Source: Lachnospiraceae bacterium
Lineage (GTDB): Bacteria; Bacillota; Clostridia; Lachnospirales; Lachnospiraceae
DNA length: 64,000 nt
Direction of reading: 5' to 3'
NCBI GenBank assembly: GCA_009779895.1
Contig: WRBB01000003.1
Location: forward strand, 45,800-109,799
In this document: positions 25,181-33,276 of the stretch, in pieces
Numbering within the stretch: position 1 is the stretch's first letter
How the letters are laid out: every line of letters starts with the position of its first letter
The notes under the pieces: model-generated
The model's database searches: none
Seen by the model: only the letters and a program-made list of their open reading frames with translations
What the model was told of the DNA's origin: nothing
Translations under genes and position numbers: made by a program

Positions 25181-25480
25181 TTGAAAAATGGAATTAAGAT
25201 TTTATTGATTTTAGTTGCGGTTGGAGCAATCGCCGGTTTGGTTATCGCTTATATTTGTAAAAACAAATGTGGATGTGACGAAGATGAGGATTTCTTCGAC
25301 GAGGACGATGACTTTGATTTAGATGAGGACTTAAAGGCTACTGAGCGTGAATACGTAAATTTAAAAAAAGATGCCGAAGAAGTAGTTGACAAAGTAAAAG
25401 ACGTTGTTGCTGACAAGGTTGACAAAGCAAAAGACAAGGCAAAAGATGTTGTTGATGATATAAAAGATGCCTTAGATTAG
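25181..25480 (+). CDS. Small membrane-anchored protein with acidic and Lys/Asp-rich regions
   Basis: A 99-residue protein starting at TTG 25181, which is preferred because AAAGGAG lies seven bases upstream; an ATG at 25121 in the same frame lacks a site. Residues 6-24 form a membrane helix, followed by ICKNKCGC, then a run of about 18 mostly Asp/Glu residues (33-50), and then an amphipathic helix rich in KD repeats (VDKVKDVVADKVDKAKDKAK). The layout resembles YtxH-type small stress proteins, though similarity may be compositional only. It is followed by a strong terminator. No function can be assigned. Confidence 0.65.
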   Translation: MKNGIKILLILVAVGAIAGLVIAYICKNKCGCDEDEDFFDEDDDFDLDEDLKATEREYVNLKKDAEEVVDKVKDVVADKVDKAKDKAKDVVDDIKDALD

Positions 25481-25495
25481 TTCTAAAATCTATGA

Positions 25496-25538
25496 AACCC
25501 CTTTCCCTGATGGATAAATACTTGGGAAAGGGGTTTTT
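25496..25538 (+). terminator. Rho-independent terminator between convergent genes
   Basis: AACCCCTTTCCC (25496-25507) pairs with GGGAAAGGGGTT (25524-25535), a perfect 12-bp stem followed by T residues. It terminates the small membrane-protein gene and may act for glnS on the other strand, which ends five bases beyond. Confidence 0.88.
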
Positions 25539-25542
25539 AAAA

Positions 25543-27210
25543 TTATTTTTTCGGTAATTGAAAGGAGCTTTTTAAGGAGACGATACGGTTAAATACCAGT
25601 TTATCAGAGGTGCTATCTTTGACATCTACACAAAAGAAACCATTGCGTACAAACTGGTAACTATCATAAGCCTTTGCACCATCTAAATTCGGCTCCACAT
25701 AACAATTTGTTATCTTTTGTAAAGAGTTGGGATTCAAATTTAAATTGCCTGCCTCATCATAAACACCCTTTTCTTCATCCACGATATTTTCATAGAGACG
25801 TGCTTCTACCTGTACTGCCTCTACAACCGGAACCCAATGAATCGTACCCTTTACTTTCCTACCGGTGAAACCTGTACCCACTTTTGTTTCAGGATCATAA
25901 GTACAATGTACCTCTGTCACATTGCCCGCTGCATCTTTTACAAAACGCTCACATTTTACAAAGTAAGCATGCATCAAACGTACTTCATTGCCCGGGAACA
26001 AACGATGGTATTTTTTAGGTGGCTCCTCCATAAAATCCTCTCGTTCAATGTACAACTCTTTACCAAATGGTATTTTCCGACTGCCCAAATCAGGATTCTC
26101 CATGTTGTTTGATGCATCCAAGTATTCTACTTGTCCTTCCGGATAATTATCAATAATCAACTTAATCGGATCTAATACCGCCATTCTCCGAGGCCGTTTT
26201 GCTTTTAAATCTTCACGAATACAATATTCAAGCATCGCTACATCTGCCGAAGAATGCGCTTTGGAAACCCCTGCCAATTCAATAAATAATCTCAATGACT
26301 CCGGGGTATAACCACGACGCTTTAAGGCAGCAATTGTCACAAGCCTTGGATCATCCCATCCATCCACGATTCCCTCATCTACCAATTTTTTAATATATCG
26401 CTTGCCTGTCACCACATTGGTTAAATACAACTTAGCAAATTCAATCTGACGTGGTGGATTTGGATACTCACACTCTCTCACAAACCAATCATAAAGAGGT
26501 CTGTGGTCCTCAAATTCCAATGTACAAATCGAATGGGTAATGCCCTCTATCGCATCTTCCAATGGATGGGCATAATCATACATTGGATAGATACACCACG
26601 CATCTCCGGTATTATGATGGTGAAAATGGGCCACACGATAAATAATCGGATCACGCATATTGATATTCGGTGATGCCATATCAATTTTCGCTCGTAAAAC
26701 CAAGGCTCCATCTTGAAACTTTCCTGCACGCATATCACGAAACAACTGCAAGCTGTCCTCTATCGGACGATCCCGATACGGACTATTCTTACCCGGCTCT
26801 GTCAATGTACCTCGATATGCTCTGATTTCATCCGGGGTTAACGCACAAATATAAGCCTTACCCTTTTGAATCAATAATTCCGCCCGCTGATACATTTCTT
26901 CAAAATAATCTGAAGCGAATAATACCTTTTCGCCCCAATCAGCACCCAACCAACGCACATCTTCTTTGATAGACTCCACATATTCCACATCTTCTTTAAT
27001 GGGATTGGTATCGTCAAAACGCAGATTGAATTTTCCTTGATATTCCTGCGCCAAACCATAATTTAATAAAATTGATTTTGCATGTCCTATATGTAAATAT
27101 CCATTTGGCTCGGGGGGAAAACGAGTATGTACGTGAGTATACACTCCCTCAGCCAAATCTTTATCAATTTCTTGGCCAATAAAATTTTGTGCGATAATAT
27201 TGCGTTCCAT
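25543..27210 (-). CDS. glnS: Glutaminyl-tRNA synthetase
   Basis: A 555-residue class I synthetase charging tRNA-Gln. The HIGH motif appears in [44 protein letters not shown] and [23 protein letters not shown] are hallmark GlnRS/GluRS core segments; a C-terminal anticodon-binding beta-barrel domain (about 345-555) contains VKGTIHWVP. Where E. coli GlnRS has MSKRKL, this protein has [11 protein letters not shown], so the KMSKS loop is atypical. The start at 27210 is chosen because AAAGGAGG stands before it; a frame from 27234 is less likely. Many Bacillota use GatCAB instead of GlnRS, but some clostridia have it. Confidence 0.93.
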   Translation of the reverse strand: MERNIIAQNFIGQEIDKDLAEGVYTHVHTRFPPEPNGYLHIGHAKSILLNYGLAQEYQGKFNLRFDDTNPIKEDVEYVESIKEDVRWLGADWGEKVLFASDYFEEMYQRAELLIQKGKAYICALTPDEIRAYRGTLTEPGKNSPYRDRPIEDSLQLFRDMRAGKFQDGALVLRAKIDMASPNINMRDPIIYRVAHFHHHNTGDAWCIYPMYDYAHPLEDAIEGITHSICTLEFEDHRPLYDWFVRECEYPNPPRQIEFAKLYLTNVVTGKRYIKKLVDEGIVDGWDDPRLVTIAALKRRGYTPESLRLFIELAGVSKAHSSADVAMLEYCIREDLKAKRPRRMAVLDPIKLIIDNYPEGQVEYLDASNNMENPDLGSRKIPFGKELYIEREDFMEEPPKKYHRLFPGNEVRLMHAYFVKCERFVKDAAGNVTEVHCTYDPETKVGTGFTGRKVKGTIHWVPVVEAVQVEARLYENIVDEEKGVYDEAGNLNLNPNSLQKITNCYVEPNLDGAKAYDSYQFVRNGFFCVDVKDSTSDKLVFNRIVSLKSSFQLPKK

Positions 27211-27404
27211 AATGTACGCTCCTCCTTTGTACATATAAAAGTATTGGTACTTTCTACAACTTTATTCAGTATATCAAAAAAGAGGCCCAATTGCCACCCT
27301 TAAACCCCTGATGTAATAATATCTCCTATATCATTCAAAGGGTTCGTGCTGCTTCCGTTGGTTAATGAAGGGCCGTTTACAATTCTATTGGATTCCGAAA
27401 AACT

Positions 27405-28172
27405 TTAAACAATCGTTTTATCTAAATACAACATCTTTAATGTTTCGATTTCTTCCGTTGAAATCTGCAAAACATTTTTTAAATATCCAAAAAAACTACC
27501 ATACCTCTCATCAATGGTCATAAAAGCATGTTCCAAATATACTTGCTTCACACTCATCATCATACGTAATGCTTCCAATTGTTCCGGAGTCATACCTTTT
27601 TGACGGAATTGTTCTAACAATTTTTCATTGGCCACTTTACGTTGATGAACCGTTTCCAAATAGTCTTCATAAATAATTGTATCATCCACATCAAAAATCT
27701 TCAACAAAAGTGCCGCTGCAAATCCGGTTCGATCCTTTCCTGCAGCACAATGAAATAATATAGCTCCCTCTTTTTGCACGGTGCAAACTTGCAAAAATTG
27801 TCGAAAACCTGCTATGGCTGAAGACATCGTCACCAACTGATGATTCACCTCTTTCATAAAATTATCTGCAAAACCCGGTTTTAAATTTTTTATCATCTGC
27901 GCAATGTCACTCATATTTTTCTGTGTATCGCACATCACATCTATTTGCAAGCTCTTAACTCCATCAAAAAAATCATTTGGACGTTCCAAAGCTTCATGCC
28001 TGCCACGAAAATCCACAATCTGGTGTAACTGATACTCTTCCAACAAGCTTTTTTTATCTTCTTCACTTACGTTCACCAACTCCGCAGAACGTAACAATTT
28101 CTTTGGCTTTACAAAACGACCATCCTTTGTTTTGATTCCGCCCAAATCCCTAAAATTTACTACTGTTTTCAT
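27405..28172 (-). CDS. Tyrosine/serine phosphatase family protein (PF13350-like)
   Basis: A 255-residue protein with the PTP loop HCAAGKDRTG (CX5R signature with HC before it) in the middle, preceded by NFRDLGGIKTKDGR, the N-terminal signature of the Y_phosphatase3 group (such as Listeria LipA and mycobacterial PtpB). These enzymes remove phosphate from tyrosine residues, phosphoinositides or both. No signal peptide is seen, so it is cytoplasmic. The ATG at 28172 overlaps the stop codon of the upstream flavoprotein (ATGA); a frame from 28184 has no better site. Last gene of the minus-strand run from miaA. Confidence 0.85.
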   Translation of the reverse strand: MKTVVNFRDLGGIKTKDGRFVKPKKLLRSAELVNVSEEDKKSLLEEYQLHQIVDFRGRHEALERPNDFFDGVKSLQIDVMCDTQKNMSDIAQMIKNLKPGFADNFMKEVNHQLVTMSSAIAGFRQFLQVCTVQKEGAILFHCAAGKDRTGFAAALLLKIFDVDDTIIYEDYLETVHQRKVANEKLLEQFRQKGMTPEQLEALRMMMSVKQVYLEHAFMTIDERYGSFFGYLKNVLQISTEEIETLKMLYLDKTIV

Positions 28173-29767
28173 TGCTTCACCCAATCCCTTACTTGATAAT
28201 TATGTATAACCACCTCGGCAACTTTCATACCATCCATTGCCGCAGAAGTAATACCTCCTGCATATCCCGCACCTTCACCACAAGGATAAATTCCTTTTAT
28301 CCCACTTTCAAAAAAAACATCCCTGCTTATTTTTACAGGTGATGACGTTCTACTTTCTACCCCTGATAATAATGCATCTTGATTTGCAAATCCTTTTATT
28401 TTCTGATCCATTCGCAAAATACCTTGTTTCAATGACTCTTGTATCTCCTTTGGAAATATTTGATTTAAATCCGCAAATTGCCACTGTCCTTTTATATTCG
28501 GCTGCACATCTCCCAATGCAACGGTTATTTGCTTCTCGCAAAAATCTGCAAAACGTTGTACCGGTATTTTCCCATTGCCCATTTGATAAGCTCTTTCTTC
28601 CAATCTACGCTGAAATTCCATACCACTAAGCGGATGGTCATTCTCATAATCGTTTTCTGTCACAGTAACTACAATGGCACTATTGGCATTTTTACCATCT
28701 CGTTTGTAGTAACTCATACCATTTACAACCAGTCTATTTTTTTCAGACGAAGCATTCACCACATATCCACCCGGACACATACAAAATGAATATACGCCTC
28801 TCCCATTGTCAAGTTGCTCCGCCAATTTATAAGAAGCCGGTGGCAACACATCATGGGAAATACCATATTGTGATTCATTGATTAATGTTTGATGATGCTC
28901 AATCCTTAAACCCACCGCAAATGATTTGGCTAACATCGGAACACCACGTTCATATAACATTTCAAAAGTATCACGCGCACTGTGCCCAATGGCAAGAATC
29001 ACTGTATCTGTAATATAATCTTTTCGGCTGGTTTGCACCGTCAAATCATCCGCCGGATTTTTCCTGAAAATATCTGTAACTTTCGTATGAAAACAAATCT
29101 CTCCGCCAAACGTTTCAATGGATTTTCGTATTCTTCGAACAACCTGTGCCAAAATATCCGTTCCGATATGAGGTTTTTGCTCATATAAAATCTCAGCAGG
29201 TGCACCGTGCTCCACCAAAGTTTTTAGTACAAATTGATTTCGTCCAAACTTATCTTTGACTAAGGTATTTAGCTTACCATCTGAAAATGTACCGGCCCCA
29301 CCTTCTCCAAATAAAACATTGGAATTTGGATTTAAGAGATTACCTTTCCAGAAAGCTTCTACATCTTTGATTCGTGTATCAACATCCGCTCCACGCTCCA
29401 ATACAAGTGGATTTAATCCGCATTTCGCCAATAAATAAGCAGAAAAAATACCTGTCGGCCCAAATCCAATGATGATTGGTCTCGTATCTGATTTTTTATC
29501 CATTTTTTTTGGTATGATATATGTCTTTTCTTCGTAAATCATCACATTTTGTAATGATTTTCTCAAAACCTCTTTTTCATGATATACTTGAACATCTATC
29601 GTATATACATAAAAAAGAGTAGGTTTTTTACGAGCATCTATCGATTGCTTACTGATTTTATAATTGACTATCTGGTCACCATTCACTTTTAATATTTTAA
29701 AAATCTTTTCTTTTAGCTCTTCTTCACTATGATGAATGGGCAATTTTAATTGATTGATTCTTAGCAT
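28169..29767 (-). CDS. FAD-dependent oxidoreductase, COG2509 family
   Basis: A 532-residue flavoprotein. The N-terminal domain (1-95) with LKLPIHHSEEELKEKIFKILK and ISKQSIDARKK is the specific signature of COG2509 proteins. The dinucleotide fold starts at GFGPTGIFSAYLLAKCGLNPLVLERG (about 100-125), followed by GEGGAGTFSDGKLNT. Near the C-terminus GIYPCGEGAGYAGGITSAAMDG binds FAD. The family is widespread in anaerobes and its substrate is unknown. It overlaps the preceding BaiN-like gene by 41 bases and the phosphatase by four, so translation is coupled. Confidence 0.9.
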   Translation of the reverse strand: MLRINQLKLPIHHSEEELKEKIFKILKVNGDQIVNYKISKQSIDARKKPTLFYVYTIDVQVYHEKEVLRKSLQNVMIYEEKTYIIPKKMDKKSDTRPIIIGFGPTGIFSAYLLAKCGLNPLVLERGADVDTRIKDVEAFWKGNLLNPNSNVLFGEGGAGTFSDGKLNTLVKDKFGRNQFVLKTLVEHGAPAEILYEQKPHIGTDILAQVVRRIRKSIETFGGEICFHTKVTDIFRKNPADDLTVQTSRKDYITDTVILAIGHSARDTFEMLYERGVPMLAKSFAVGLRIEHHQTLINESQYGISHDVLPPASYKLAEQLDNGRGVYSFCMCPGGYVVNASSEKNRLVVNGMSYYKRDGKNANSAIVVTVTENDYENDHPLSGMEFQRRLEERAYQMGNGKIPVQRFADFCEKQITVALGDVQPNIKGQWQFADLNQIFPKEIQESLKQGILRMDQKIKGFANQDALLSGVESRTSSPVKISRDVFFESGIKGIYPCGEGAGYAGGITSAAMDGMKVAEVVIHNYQVRDWVKQ

Positions 29768-30995
29768 TCACTGCCTCCCTACCTGTCACATAACCACTAG
29801 ACCATGCCCATTGTAGATTATAACCGCCACAGATACCATCCACATCCAAAACCTCTCCTGCAAAATATAAGTCTCTTATAAGCAACGATTCCAAGGTTCT
29901 TGAATTTACTTCTTTTGTATCCACTCCACCGGAACACACTTGTGCTTGTTCAAACGTATTGGTATCAATAATTGTTGTTTTCAAACACTTTATTTGTTTG
30001 GCCAATGCGTTCATTCTTTCAGACATCATACCTGCATTTTTATTGACTGGCGAATCGGTCAATAAAAGTACTGCTTCAATAAATGGATTCGGAAATAAAC
30101 CAATCAAAAAGTCTCTCATGTTCTTTTCCGGCTGTTGTTTGCAACGTTTAAGCAAAAATCGTTCCAACTCTTTTTCGGACAAATCCGGCATAAAATCTAT
30201 TTCCGCTCTTACCTGCTGATTTTGATATAAACCTTTTGCCGCAAAACGACTCACTTGAAAAACAGGAATCCCTGAAATACCATAGTTGGTCAATTGAATT
30301 TCTCCTTGATCTTGGGCTATTTCCTTATTTTTTACAAAAAGCCGTATATTTCCTTGCATACGCAAGCCTACAAGACGCTTATAAAACGGTTCCGCACAAC
30401 GCAATGAGACCAGACCGGGTAAAACAGGTACAATTGTATGCCCCAATGATTTGGCCAGATTATATCCTGCACCATCAGAACCTGCAATATTTGAAGCTTT
30501 ACTACCTGTGGCAATAATTACTTTATCCGCCAACAATTCTATTACATTTTCAGAACATCCCTTTTGTAGGGTTAATAAAAAACCTTGCTGTTGCAAAATA
30601 ATCTCCTTGCATTGCATTTCAAAGATAATTTGCACCCCCAACCGCTCCAGTTCCATTTTTAAAACATCCAGAATGGCTATTGCTTGATCGGAATACGGGT
30701 AGATATAACCATTGCGGCTTTTGGGATAAATGCCCAATTCTTCAAAAAAAACAATGGTTTCTTTATAAGGAAATTGTTGGTAGATATCAAACGGAAATCC
30801 CACATTGTCTGAATGATAGCAGGACGTTTCCTGCACTTGATTTGTAAAATTGCAGCGTCCATTTCCCGTGGCTAAAATTTTCTTTCCTACTTTTTTTTGG
30901 CTTTCTATGATCGTAACAGTTCCACCAAGTCGAGCCACCGTAATTGCCGCCATCATACCGGATGCACCACCGCCAATTATCACTATTTTACTCAA
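29727..30995 (-). CDS. BaiN/HI0933-family flavoprotein
   Basis: A 422-residue NAD(P)/FAD-dependent oxidoreductase. The N-terminus IVIIGGGASGMMAAITVARLGG is the FAD-binding Rossmann motif, followed by KKILATGNGRCNFTN, diagnostic of the HI0933/YhiN/BaiN family; the C-terminal LYFAGEVLDVDGICGGYNLQWAWSSG completes the FAD site. One member, BaiN, reduces bile-acid intermediates, but most have no assigned role, so bile-acid activity should not be assumed. Its last 41 bases overlap the start of the COG2509 flavoprotein gene. Two related flavoproteins adjacent in one operon suggests shared or sequential redox chemistry. Confidence 0.9.
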   Translation of the reverse strand: MSKIVIIGGGASGMMAAITVARLGGTVTIIESQKKVGKKILATGNGRCNFTNQVQETSCYHSDNVGFPFDIYQQFPYKETIVFFEELGIYPKSRNGYIYPYSDQAIAILDVLKMELERLGVQIIFEMQCKEIILQQQGFLLTLQKGCSENVIELLADKVIIATGSKASNIAGSDGAGYNLAKSLGHTIVPVLPGLVSLRCAEPFYKRLVGLRMQGNIRLFVKNKEIAQDQGEIQLTNYGISGIPVFQVSRFAAKGLYQNQQVRAEIDFMPDLSEKELERFLLKRCKQQPEKNMRDFLIGLFPNPFIEAVLLLTDSPVNKNAGMMSERMNALAKQIKCLKTTIIDTNTFEQAQVCSGGVDTKEVNSRTLESLLIRDLYFAGEVLDVDGICGGYNLQWAWSSGYVTGREAVNAKNQSIKIAHSS

Positions 30996-31008
30996 ACAAT
31001 CACCTCTA

Positions 31009-32292
31009 TCAACTTAAAGTGACAACACCTTTCTTGATTAAACGTTGCAAGGAACTTAGAATACCTAGCTTTCCATGTGGCCATGTTAACCCTCCTTGAA
31101 AATACACACCATAAGGAGGTTTGATTGGACCATCGGCACTTAGTTCAATCGAAGAACCTTGCACAAAAGCACCTGCCGCCATGATAACCTCACTTTCATA
31201 ACCGGGCATAGCCCATGGCTCCGGTGTCACATAACTATCTACCGGTGCCGCCCCTTGGATGCCTTGGCAAAAAGCAATGACACCCTCCGGTGTACCCAAA
31301 TGTACTGCCTGAATAATATCATGCCGAGATTCTCGGCCATTTGGAATCACAGAAAACCCCAACTGCTCATATATATTAGCAGCAAAAATCGCTCCTTTTA
31401 TCGCAGCCGCAACCACCGTTGGTGCCAAAAAAAAGCCTTGATAAAAGGACTGCATCACACCCAAAGACGGTCCGACTTCCTTTCCCAATCCTGCCGAAGT
31501 CAAGCGGTAAGCACAATTTTCAATTAAATCAAAACGCCCTGCAATATAACCGCCTACAGGTGCCAACCCACCTCCCGGATTTTTAATCAAAGACCCCACT
31601 ACCATATCCGCCCCAACATCACTGGGCTCCATGGTTTCGACAAATTCACCATAACAATTGTCTACCATACAAATTAACTTTGGGTTGATATTTTTAATAA
31701 AAGCAATCAACGCACCAATTTGTTTTACCGAATAACTAGGGCGAGTTTGATAACCCTTTGAACGTTGAATGGTAACCAATTTTGTTTTTTTAGAGATTGC
31801 TTTGGCGATGGCATCATAATCAAAGAATCCATCTTCTTTTAGCTCTACTTGTTTATAACTGACTCCATATTCAGCTAAAGACCCTTTCGAAGACCGAATC
31901 CCAATAACCTCTTCTAAGGTATCGTAAGGTTTACCGACCGGGGATAGTAGTTCATCTCCATGTCGTAAGTTTGCAGTCAAAGCAATGGATAATGCATGGG
32001 TACCACAAGTAATTTGCGGACGCACCAACGCACTTTCCGTACGAAAAGTAGTTGCATAAACAGCCTCTAATGTATCACGCCCATAATCATTGTAACCATA
32101 ACCACTGGCATAATTGAAACAAGACGCATCCACCCTGTTTTTTTGCATGGCATGAATAATTTTCAATTGATTATATTCCGCAATGTTATCGATATCGGCA
32201 AAACGCTCCTGCAATGTGGCTTCTATTTTTTGACCAAAATCCAACACTGCTTTGGAAATGCCTAATTCTTTGTAAATCTGCTCTATTCTCAA
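31009..32292 (-). CDS. PLP-dependent methionine gamma-lyase family protein (aluminium resistance group)
   Basis: A 427-residue fold-type I PLP enzyme of the COG4100 group annotated as aluminium-resistance or methionine gamma-lyase-family protein. Visible family segments are QITCGTHALSIALTANLRHGDELLS, DNCYGEF (PLP-ring aspartate) and GSLIKNPGGGLAPVGGYIAG, with K as the probable Schiff-base lysine. In clostridial genomes this gene commonly follows miaA, as here (12-base gap). The reaction is inferred as carbon-sulfur lyase activity on a methionine- or cystathionine-like substrate; it has little direct proof. Confidence 0.88.
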   Translation of the reverse strand: MRIEQIYKELGISKAVLDFGQKIEATLQERFADIDNIAEYNQLKIIHAMQKNRVDASCFNYASGYGYNDYGRDTLEAVYATTFRTESALVRPQITCGTHALSIALTANLRHGDELLSPVGKPYDTLEEVIGIRSSKGSLAEYGVSYKQVELKEDGFFDYDAIAKAISKKTKLVTIQRSKGYQTRPSYSVKQIGALIAFIKNINPKLICMVDNCYGEFVETMEPSDVGADMVVGSLIKNPGGGLAPVGGYIAGRFDLIENCAYRLTSAGLGKEVGPSLGVMQSFYQGFFLAPTVVAAAIKGAIFAANIYEQLGFSVIPNGRESRHDIIQAVHLGTPEGVIAFCQGIQGAAPVDSYVTPEPWAMPGYESEVIMAAGAFVQGSSIELSADGPIKPPYGVYFQGGLTWPHGKLGILSSLQRLIKKGVVTLS

Positions 32293-32304
32293 AATAATCT
32301 CCCT

Positions 32305-33258
32305 TTAAAGAATTTGCTTATTTTTTAGATGCTTTTGCATTTCTTTGAGTATCCGTGTTTTTTCATAAGCAAAGTCCTGTTGATTCAACCAGATTACATC
32401 TTTTTCCCGTTTAAACCAAGTGATCTGTCGCTTCGCAAAATGACGTGTGTCACGTTTCAGCATATAAATTGCTTCTTCTAAAGTATAGGTTCCATCTAAA
32501 AACCCAAGCATCTCCTTGTAACCTAATCCTTGCATAGATACCATATCCTTTGTGAAACCCCGCTCTTTTAGACTATTGACCTCAGCAAGCAAACCATCTG
32601 CAAGCATCCGATCTACACGTTGGTTGATTTTTTCATATAAATGAGAACGTACATCATTTAATACAAAATAAACAAAGTTATAAGGTGATATTTTTTCTCT
32701 TTCTATCGCATTGTGCTCTGATATTTTTTTGCCTGTGACCTTATAAAATTCCAACGCACGAATCACTTTTTTGATATTGTTTGCATGAATACTTTGTGCG
32801 GATTCTGCATCAACTTTTGCAAGCATATCATGTAAATAAATTGCTCCCTGATGCGTTGCCATACCCTCCAATTCCTGACGGTATCTTACATCATCGTTGC
32901 CTTTCGAAAAATCAATATCATATAAAAGAGCTTGAATATAAAAACCTGTACCACCTACAACAATCGGAATCTTTCCCTTTGCATAAATCTCCGCAAGTGC
33001 TTTTTTAGCCAATGTTTGAAATTTTACCACATTAAAATCTTCCTCCGGCTCTAATACATCTACAAGATAATGGGGTATACCTAACATTTCATTGGTTGTA
33101 ATTTTAGCTGAACCAATATCCATACAACGGTACACCTGCATAGAGTCCGCAGATATAATCTCTCCGCCGATTGCTTTTGCCAAAGCAAGAGATACCGCAG
33201 TTTTTCCCACGGCAGTCGGGCCTGTTAAAATAACAAAAGGTTTTTTACCGGTATTCAT
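32305..33258 (-). CDS. miaA: tRNA dimethylallyltransferase MiaA
   Basis: A 317-residue MiaA, adding a dimethylallyl group to N6 of A37 in tRNAs that read UNN codons. Walker A GPTAVGKTAVSLALAK, the substrate motif EIISADSMQVYRCMDIGSAK, and IPIVVGGTGFYIQALL are all present, as are RDTRHFAKRQITWFKRE near the end. MiaB, which modifies the same base further, is encoded about 9 kb upstream in the same orientation. Normally miaA follows mutL in clostridia; here it follows the helicase of the TerB cassette by 18 bases. Confidence 0.95.
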   Translation of the reverse strand: MNTGKKPFVILTGPTAVGKTAVSLALAKAIGGEIISADSMQVYRCMDIGSAKITTNEMLGIPHYLVDVLEPEEDFNVVKFQTLAKKALAEIYAKGKIPIVVGGTGFYIQALLYDIDFSKGNDDVRYRQELEGMATHQGAIYLHDMLAKVDAESAQSIHANNIKKVIRALEFYKVTGKKISEHNAIEREKISPYNFVYFVLNDVRSHLYEKINQRVDRMLADGLLAEVNSLKERGFTKDMVSMQGLGYKEMLGFLDGTYTLEEAIYMLKRDTRHFAKRQITWFKREKDVIWLNQQDFAYEKTRILKEMQKHLKNKQIL

Positions 33259-33276
33259 ATTGCTGTCAAATGCTCC

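Noticed and set aside
27281..27344. T-box-like AGGGTGGCAA (27291-27300, minus strand) and an AACCC/GGGTT hairpin upstream of glnS
   Set aside because: The complete T-box core (GGTACCGCG-like), a stem I with specifier loop and a proper antiterminator/terminator pair are missing, and the leader is only about 170 bases.
29727..30995. Bile-acid reductase BaiN
   Set aside because: The family signature is present, but no other bai gene is nearby, so only the flavoprotein family is claimed.
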